Origin: Tissierellia bacterium
Lineage (GTDB): Bacteria > Bacillota > Clostridia > Tissierellales > Tissierellaceae
Direction of reading: 5' to 3'
Assembly (NCBI GenBank): GCA_012521625.1
Contig: JAAYLY010000089.1
Span: 1-10,289 of the forward strand
Length of the DNA stretch: 10,289 bases
The position numbers and the translations under genes are program-made. The notes under the pieces were generated by a model. It was given only the letters and a program-made list of their open reading frames with translations. It did no database searches and was not told the origin of the DNA. Each line of letters starts with the position of its first letter. Position 1 is the first letter of the stretch. This document shows positions 5,927 to 10,289 of this stretch, piece by piece.

Positions 5927-7840
5927 TTATTTTAACCCCATCGCCTTCCTCTTCTTGATAATATGGGCTTCTATATCCTTGGCTGCCTCAACTGGATCGT
6001 CCCCTAAGGCAACCTTTCCACCAGTTAGTTGTTCTACATCCTCTGTCAAAAGCTTCACCAACTCAGGTGCTCCAGTAATAAATGGTGTTGGAGATAGGTG
6101 GGTATAGGCTCCATAGGCCACAGCAAAGATACCGTCTATGGTAGCTTTTTGCTCCATCCACTCTGGGGCTGTAACAGCTATTGGTAAATCTGGTATATCA
6201 ACATTTAGGTGTTCAGCTAAGGCTGTTACTAACATGGAAACCCTACCAGTGTCAGTACAAGTCCCAAAGCTTAAGACCGGCGGTATTTGAAGGGCCTTAC
6301 ATACTGCCTGCAAGCCTTCACCGGCATATTGGATAGCATCAAGATTACATAGTCCAGCCACTTCCAACCCATGGTTACCGCAGCCCCCTGCTACTACTAG
6401 GATATCCCTCTTGATTAACTCCTTAGTTATATTTACCGTATTCCAATCATGGGGACCATTCCTTAAGGTTGCACAGTTGGCCAGGGCTACTATCCCCTTT
6501 ATTTGTCCCTTCGCTATTACATCTACTAGGGCATCTAGGTCGTTCCCTATAGCCTTTAGGACTGCTTCTGTTGAGAAGCCTGCTATGGCCTTAGTCTTAT
6601 GCTTTGGTACCATAGGCTTAACCTTACCATGTCTCTTCTTGAAGTTTTCAATGGCAATTCTTATACACTCTTCAGCCATCTCATCCACTTTTTCTGGATA
6701 ATAGGGCATATTGTGTTCAGTCCCAGGAACTCCTATTATGGTACTTACGCTGATTAAAGCCACCTGATATTTTTCAGCATATTGATCTATATGGGGAGGT
6801 GAACAATTCTCTTCCATAACTAAAGCATCTACCGTACCAGTAGCTAAGAAGGGCTCTATTGCCAGCCAGTTACCCATTAGGCCTACGAAGACATCGTCAA
6901 CTTGGAACCTCTGTAATAACTCCTGACCAGTTTCTATGGAGCCAACGATTCTAATACCCTTAGCTCCTGCTGCCCTTGCCATCTCCTGATACTTCTCTTC
7001 CTTAGCCTTCTGTAAAGTGGCCACTCCTACCCAAGGCTGATGGCCGTTAAAGGCGATGTTCACATAGTCAGGATCCATAATACCTAAGTCTACATCTACC
7101 TCATGAGGCATGGGGGTTCCGAATAGGATGTCCTGAACCATCTCCAGCCCAATTTGTGCCGTATAGATAGTTGATAGGCCTAAGCGAAGGGCCTTCTTAG
7201 CTAGGGATACATAATCTCCGTCTACGTTGGTTAAACAGCTGGCTATGCAATTTTGAACCTCATGCTCTACCCCGGTAGGATAGATGTTTAACTTCTTCCA
7301 TACTTCCTTACGCTTAGTTGGGGCAAATACCTCCACCATCTTGCTTTCATGGTCAGGATTAGTCTTCATCTCCCTATCCAACAGCTCAGCCAACTCAATG
7401 GCCATCTTATTAATGGGTTGGTCTGTATCTATACCCAGCTTTTCACACATCCATTTTAACTTATCCACATCTTTAATCTTGAAAGGAGTCTTTCCTTCCC
7501 CTGTAGCCTTCAAGGTCCTAAAGGCTTCAAAGGCATGGTGGCCATATGTAGCAGCACCCATGATATTCCTCATTAGGAAATTCCTCATGGCCATTCCATC
7601 TCGGTCTATTCCGCAGACTCCCCTAACTGCCCCTGCCTTTTCACTGATCCTACAAGGCCCCTGGGTACATAGCTGGCAGGATAGGCCTTCCAAACAGAAC
7701 TTACAGCGGATCTTTTCCTGGTCTTCCCAGCGGGAAAATACACTTGATAGACCGTCTTCCCTAATCCTTTTAAGCATCTCTTCCACAGAGTCATGGTAGG
7801 AAACACGACCCTCTAATCTCTCTCTAACCTTTTCGCTCAT
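5927..7840 (-). CDS. cooS: CooS-family (CO dehydrogenase-like) Fe-S protein lacking one active-site cysteine, CooS-V-like
   Basis: The 637-residue length and the fold-wide motifs match the anaerobic CO dehydrogenase catalytic subunit CooS. B-cluster cysteines are Cys55, Cys58, Cys63 and Cys76. The subunit-bridging D-cluster site reads RCKFC (Cys46, Cys49), a CX2C type. Against C. hydrogenoformans CODH-II, the C-cluster ligands His261, Cys333, Cys446, Cys476 and Cys526 are kept as His267, Cys346, Cys456, Cys487 and Cys528, and Lys563 as Lys565. The ligand Cys295 is replaced by Glu303 (GSIETG instead of G-x-CC-TG), and the acid-base His93 region reads Tyr99 (AATYGHH). A deviant enzyme of this kind, CooS-V, carries an Fe-S-O hybrid cluster, does not oxidise CO and slowly turns over hydroxylamine. 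I infer the same here. The gene is monocistronic, with a GGAGG eight bases from the ATG, and no maturation (cooC) or electron-carrier (cooF) gene is adjacent. Confidence 0.9.
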   Translation of the reverse strand: MSEKVRERLEGRVSYHDSVEEMLKRIREDGLSSVFSRWEDQEKIRCKFCLEGLSCQLCTQGPCRISEKAGAVRGVCGIDRDGMAMRNFLMRNIMGAATYGHHAFEAFRTLKATGEGKTPFKIKDVDKLKWMCEKLGIDTDQPINKMAIELAELLDREMKTNPDHESKMVEVFAPTKRKEVWKKLNIYPTGVEHEVQNCIASCLTNVDGDYVSLAKKALRLGLSTIYTAQIGLEMVQDILFGTPMPHEVDVDLGIMDPDYVNIAFNGHQPWVGVATLQKAKEEKYQEMARAAGAKGIRIVGSIETGQELLQRFQVDDVFVGLMGNWLAIEPFLATGTVDALVMEENCSPPHIDQYAEKYQVALISVSTIIGVPGTEHNMPYYPEKVDEMAEECIRIAIENFKKRHGKVKPMVPKHKTKAIAGFSTEAVLKAIGNDLDALVDVIAKGQIKGIVALANCATLRNGPHDWNTVNITKELIKRDILVVAGGCGNHGLEVAGLCNLDAIQYAGEGLQAVCKALQIPPVLSFGTCTDTGRVSMLVTALAEHLNVDIPDLPIAVTAPEWMEQKATIDGIFAVAYGAYTHLSPTPFITGAPELVKLLTEDVEQLTGGKVALGDDPVEAAKDIEAHIIKKRKAMGLK

Positions 7841-8041
7841 CTCTAAACCTCCATTTAGTATTTTCCATTATCTTAATATGTCCATTTTGGCTAATATCTA
7901 TAACCATAATTTTCATAAGTCCCTTTAGGAAATTGCTCCCTATAATAGGTGATATAGAAGATGTAGGTTAGCAATTAGAAAGATATGCTAGCTATTAAGC
8001 TATTTAATTTAATATCTACAATAAAACTATATAATTAAAGA

Positions 8042-8086
8042 TATAAATAGATAGATAATTGCTGATGTATAAATAGATAGATAATT
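8042..8086. repeat. Two 19-bp direct repeats spaced by 7 bp
   Basis: TATAAATAGATAGATAATT occurs exactly at 8042-8060 and at 8068-8086, so the period is 26 bp. GATA-type subrepeats lie inside each copy. It is about 200 bp upstream of the CooS-family gene. It could be a tandem duplication or a paired protein-binding site; two copies are too few for a CRISPR array. Confidence 0.75.
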
Positions 8087-8220
8087 CCTATAGATGGTAT
8101 AATAGATAAGAAAGAATAAAAAATAAGAAATTTTCTAGGGCAATTTTATTTAAACTTTTGCAGGCAATTTTGGGCTTAATCATTGATATTATCTCGTTCT
8201 TTCAATAAAAGCAACTTTTC

Positions 8221-8258
8221 ATCGACCTCCAGGGGGTTTTGCACTATTGAGGGTCGAT
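8221..8258. repeat. Inverted repeat ATCGACC / GGTCGAT
   Basis: Perfect 7-bp arms at 8221-8227 and 8252-8258 flank 24 bases (including a GGGGGTTTTG run). The local base composition is more GC-rich than the AT-rich stretch beside it. Function unknown; it could be an RNA hairpin or the edge of a decayed mobile element. Confidence 0.45.
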
Positions 8259-8421
8259 AGATATAACTATGTCTAGATATCTCTGCTTACATAAGTTCTA
8301 TCTTTTATCACTTTTTATGCTCTTAAAGGTTTTAAAGATATGGTAGAGTGTTTGTTCTTTGGTTCATAGAATCTAGCATATACTTTCGCAGTAAATTCTG
8401 ACATATTGTTCTTCAACAAAA

Positions 8422-8452
8422 ATCAAAGCCGCAATACTCCTGCGGCTTTGAT
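8422..8452 (-). terminator. Intrinsic terminator of the alcohol dehydrogenase gene
   Basis: ATCAAAGCCGCA (8422-8433) pairs perfectly over 12 bp with TGCGGCTTTGAT (8441-8452) around a 7-base loop. The minus-strand transcript continues as TTTTTGTTG. It lies 13 bases after the stop codon. Confidence 0.92.
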
Positions 8453-8464
8453 AATCTAAAAACT

Positions 8465-9637
8465 TTAATAAGCTTTTTTGTATATGTTTAGCACATCTTC
8501 ATAATCTAAAGGCTTGAAGTTCCCTATTTTTTTACCATCATTATTATCTATAGCAGCCTTGGCCATCTTTTCTAGGTCTTCTTCTTTAATTCCTACTTCC
8601 CTTAAGGACATAGGAATCTCTAGGGATTTAAAGAACTCTCTTGTTTTTTGAATAGCTAGCTTTGCAATTTCGTATTTATCAATATTCCTATCAATATCCC
8701 ATACATTTACTCCATATTCTACAAACTTATCTACCCTCTCATCATCTAGCACATATTCCATCCAGGCTGGAGTTAATATGGCTAAACCTATACCATGGGT
8801 AATATCATAAAAGGCAGATAGTTCGTGTTCTATAGGGTGGACACTCCATTGTGAATCTTTTCCATAGGAAAGTAAGCCATTTATGGCCCAGCTGGAAGCC
8901 CACATGATATTAGCCCTTGCCTCATAGTTTTCTGGCTCTTCAAAGGCTATTTTGCCGTATTTGATACAAGTCTTTAGTATGGCTTCTGCAAATCTATCTT
9001 GTAGGTAGGCTCCATCGTTCAGTGTAAAATAGTTTTCGAAAGTGTGGCTCATTATATCAGCAATTCCAGCAGCTGTTTGTACCTTAGGAACGGTAAATGT
9101 ATAAGTTGGGTCTAGTATGGAAAACTTAGGAGCCATGGATATGTGGTCAAAGGATAGCTTCTGTTTAGTTTCTAAGTTGGAAATAACAGCTCCTCTATCC
9201 ATTTCAGAACCAGTAGCAGCCAGTGTCAGTATTGTACCTAAGGGTAGAGCATCTACAACTTCAGCCTTCTTTATTACCAAATCCCAGGGATCTCCATCAT
9301 AGTAATAGCCAGCAGCTATTGCCTTGGAGCAGTCAATGGTGCTTCCTCCTCCAACAGCCAGTATAAAATCTATGTTATTTTCCCTTATTATCCTAATCCC
9401 TTCCCTTACACTATCTATTCTAGGGTTAGGTTCTATGCCTGATAGTTCCCAGAAGGGGATATCATTATCTTTTAGTATATCAACCACTTCTTGATATAGC
9501 CCTATCCTTTTAATACTTCCTCCACCATAAGTTAGAAGGACCCTTGTGCCGTACTTTTTAATCTCATCTGCCAATACCTTAATTTGGCCTTTTCCAAAAA
9601 ATATTTCTGTAGGTATGGAATAATGGAAATTTTTTAT
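8465..9637 (-). CDS. Iron-containing alcohol dehydrogenase, YqhD/BdhA (butanol dehydrogenase) type
   Basis: A group III (Fe-type) alcohol dehydrogenase that probably reduces aldehydes to alcohols with NADPH in the cytoplasm. From the start chosen here it has 390 residues, the normal family length. Visible motifs are FFGKGQI near the N-terminus, TYGGGSIKR, the cofactor loop AVGGGSTID and the metal ligands Asp194, His198, His267 and His281. Those four positions are the same numbers as in E. coli YqhD, which supports the start. The start is an ATA at 9637, six bases after a perfect AGGAGG. No ATG, GTG or TTG is available near that site. A start at the internal TTG (9574) would cut off the first beta-strand and the GKG motif. 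Either AUA initiation is used or the start codon is mutated. It has its own promoter, but the upstream gene lies close and co-transcription is possible. Confidence 0.92.
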   Translation of the reverse strand: MKNFHYSIPTEIFFGKGQIKVLADEIKKYGTRVLLTYGGGSIKRIGLYQEVVDILKDNDIPFWELSGIEPNPRIDSVREGIRIIRENNIDFILAVGGGSTIDCSKAIAAGYYYDGDPWDLVIKKAEVVDALPLGTILTLAATGSEMDRGAVISNLETKQKLSFDHISMAPKFSILDPTYTFTVPKVQTAAGIADIMSHTFENYFTLNDGAYLQDRFAEAILKTCIKYGKIAFEEPENYEARANIMWASSWAINGLLSYGKDSQWSVHPIEHELSAFYDITHGIGLAILTPAWMEYVLDDERVDKFVEYGVNVWDIDRNIDKYEIAKLAIQKTREFFKSLEIPMSLREVGIKEEDLEKMAKAAIDNNDGKKIGNFKPLDYEDVLNIYKKAY

Positions 9638-9643
9638 TTTACG

Positions 9644-9649
9644 CCTCCT
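9644..9649 (-). promoter_or_regulatory. Ribosome binding site that points to an AUA start of the alcohol dehydrogenase
   Basis: AGGAGG on the minus strand with six bases of spacing to ATA at 9637. The following codons give KNFHYSIPTEIFFGKG, the conserved N-terminus of the family, so both the site and the protein agree on this start. Confidence 0.7.
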
Positions 9650-9658
9650 ATGCTGTTT

Positions 9659-9694
9659 TGTAGTCTACTACATACTGGCCCATAACTTCCAGTA
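9659..9694. repeat. Two small dyads in the alcohol dehydrogenase leader
   Basis: TGTAG-tcta-CTACA (9659-9672) and TACTGG (9673-9678) with CCAGTA (9689-9694) lie side by side between the promoter and the ribosome binding site. Either could be an operator or a weak leader hairpin. The arms are short, so chance is a real alternative. Confidence 0.3.
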
Positions 9695-9709
9695 ATCTAT
9701 AGCAAGTAT

Positions 9710-9737
9710 ATTATACCATGCTTATACTATTTCTAAA
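9710..9737 (-). promoter_or_regulatory. Sigma-A promoter for the alcohol dehydrogenase
   Basis: Minus-strand -35 TTTAGA (9737-9732), a 16-bp spacer and -10 TATAAT (9715-9710) with an extended TGG before it. The -35 box overlaps the stop codon of the upstream small gene. The leader is about 65 bases. Confidence 0.6.
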
Positions 9738-9993
9738 CACAGCCACATAAATTAGAAAGTTTTATATCCATAGTAAATTTACATTCTCCATCCATAGTAT
9801 TATAAATATCTAATATGAGCTTGTGTATCTTATCCTTGTCCCCTCTTATGGTAGTAGACATTATTCCCACTTGGTATTCTAAATTATAAGATTTGATTAT
9901 TTCTAAAACTTTGTCTATATGGGGAATATAGTCTTCAGTACCAATAGGTATGAAGGCTATTTCACAGGAAGCTATTTTTTCCACAGGGCACAT
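9733..9993 (-). CDS. Small thiamine/HMP-binding-type protein (YkoF / MTH1187-like)
   Basis: An 86-residue protein with the single ferredoxin-like domain pattern of the YkoF and MTH1187 (DUF77) families: EIAFIPIGTEDYIPHIDKVL at the N-terminus, then YQVGIMSTTIRGD, and a terminal strand KFTMDIKLSNLCGC. Family members bind thiamine or its hydroxymethylpyrimidine part and usually act as soluble cytoplasmic homo-oligomers. The ATG at 9993 follows GGGGAGGA with seven bases of spacing. The start lies 22 bases inside the end of the methyltransferase gene, so translation is probably coupled. The C-terminal LCGCV with two cysteines is a small oddity. The assignment is from sequence pattern only; no thiamine gene or riboswitch is in view. 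Confidence 0.7.
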   Translation of the reverse strand: MCPVEKIASCEIAFIPIGTEDYIPHIDKVLEIIKSYNLEYQVGIMSTTIRGDKDKIHKLILDIYNTMDGECKFTMDIKLSNLCGCV

Positions 9994-10289
9994 ATAAATC
10001 CTCCCCTTTTCCCTTCTTTAGACAATTCCCTTTCTTTTTCCATGGAGATATATTCTTCCTCTATAGTAGGAGGAATGAATAGGCATTCCTTAATGTCTAC
10101 GAAATGGTCCTTTTTATAGCTTTTCATATCTTCTACAGTTTTAAAATTTGCATACTTGAACACAGAATTTTTCTGGAACTCTTTAGATAAATACATTTCT
10201 CCCCAGGCACTGTCTTTATTGATAGTGCCTATTAATAAATAGCCATTAGGCTTGAGCACCCTAAACATTTCTTCTATAGCCTTTTCTGG
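9972..10289 (-). CDS. Class I SAM-dependent methyltransferase, C-terminal part (5' end outside window)
   Basis: The frame is open to the right edge, giving 105 visible residues. They begin PEKAIEEMFRVLKPNGYLLI, the post-motif region of Methyltransf_11/UbiE-type enzymes, where the 'RVLKPGG' turn precedes beta-strand 5. The SAM-binding motif I would lie outside the window. The ATG at 10268 is internal. The visible C-terminus gives no clue to the substrate. The gene overlaps the thiamine/HMP-binding-type gene by 22 bases, so the two are probably co-expressed. Confidence 0.85.
   Translation of the reverse strand, partial: PEKAIEEMFRVLKPNGYLLIGTINKDSAWGEMYLSKEFQKNSVFKYANFKTVEDMKSYKKDHFVDIKECLFIPPTIEEEYISMEKERELSKEGKRGGFICALWKK

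Larger units (their letters stand above)
7841..8421. other. AT-rich intergenic region without a convincing gene
   Basis: The 580 bases between the CooS-family start and the alcohol dehydrogenase terminator hold no frame with both a ribosome binding site and recognisable protein similarity. About 7,980-8,130 is very AT-rich. It contains the direct repeat at 8042-8086, a plus-strand extended -10-like TGGTATAAT ending at 8103, two copies of GGCAATTTT (8139-8147, 8163-8171) and the inverted repeat at 8221-8258. Short minus-strand frames (8315-8404 and around 8170-8290) look coding-like but are broken and unrecognised; they may be debris of a lost gene or insertion element. Confidence 0.5.

Noticed and set aside
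7284..7799. 171-codon plus-strand reading frame inside the CooS-family gene
   Set aside because: It lies antisense to a strongly supported gene, with no ribosome binding site or family resemblance noticed, so it is a shadow frame.
5927..7840. Working CO dehydrogenase of a Wood-Ljungdahl or CO-oxidation operon
   Set aside because: The cysteine ligand at the Cys295 position is replaced by Glu, and no acs, cooC, cooF or hydrogenase genes adjoin it.
7824..7916. 30-codon leader reading frame overlapping the start of the CooS-family gene
   Set aside because: It has an ATG and a weak AAAGGGA upstream, but no recognisable sequence. It could be chance, and the CooS gene has its own good ribosome binding site.
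8042..8086. CRISPR array
   Set aside because: Only two 19-bp AT-rich copies with a 7-bp spacer, and no cas gene in the window.
8315..8404. 29-codon minus-strand frame after the alcohol dehydrogenase terminator
   Set aside because: No clear ribosome binding site and no recognised family. It is kept only as possible debris.

Overview
The window is low-GC chromosomal DNA with AGG arginine and ATA isoleucine codons, strong AGGAGG ribosome binding sites and U-tailed hairpin terminators. It encodes oxygen-sensitive enzymes: an [FeFe]-hydrogenase-type protein, a CooS-family Fe-S protein and an iron-type alcohol dehydrogenase. This points to an anaerobic Firmicute of the class Clostridia, possibly Tissierellales-like; the order is only a guess.

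Layout. (1) 1-1001, plus strand: C-terminal part of an [FeFe]-hydrogenase-family protein, cut by the left edge. Everything after it is on the minus strand. (2) 1002-1535: a promoter with a TetR-type operator that now drives only the first 11 codons of an RND efflux permease, followed by an unrelated tail, so it looks like a deletion scar. (3) 1534-2565: an aspartate-dehydrogenase-like gene preceded by a second scar, an M20 amidohydrolase reduced to its two ends. (4) 2706-4473: an ECF sigma factor and an overlapping membrane anti-sigma-type protein, behind an ECF-type promoter that is probably autoregulated. (5) 4651-5840: a threonine-synthase-type PLP enzyme with its own promoter, leader hairpin and terminator. 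(6) 5927-7840: a free-standing CooS-family protein. (7) 7841-8421: an AT-rich stretch with direct and inverted repeats and no convincing gene. (8) 8465-10289: a class I methyltransferase cut by the right edge, an overlapping small thiamine/HMP-binding-type protein, and a YqhD/BdhA-type alcohol dehydrogenase with its own promoter.

Main point: the CooS-family protein has Glu303 where true Ni,Fe CO dehydrogenases have the cysteine that ligates the unique iron of the C-cluster. It keeps the other ligands (His267, Cys346, Cys456, Cys487, Cys528). The resulting His/Glu/Cys set resembles the hybrid-cluster protein and the deviant CooS-V of Carboxydothermus hydrogenoformans, so it is probably not a CO dehydrogenase. 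No cooC, cooF or acs gene lies beside it.

Other points: two genes appear to start at rare codons (AUU for the sigma factor, AUA for the alcohol dehydrogenase), each placed correctly behind a strong Shine-Dalgarno sequence. The two in-gene deletion scars lie within 1.4 kb of each other. The genes do not form one pathway; the window is a row of short independent units, each mostly with its own promoter or terminator.
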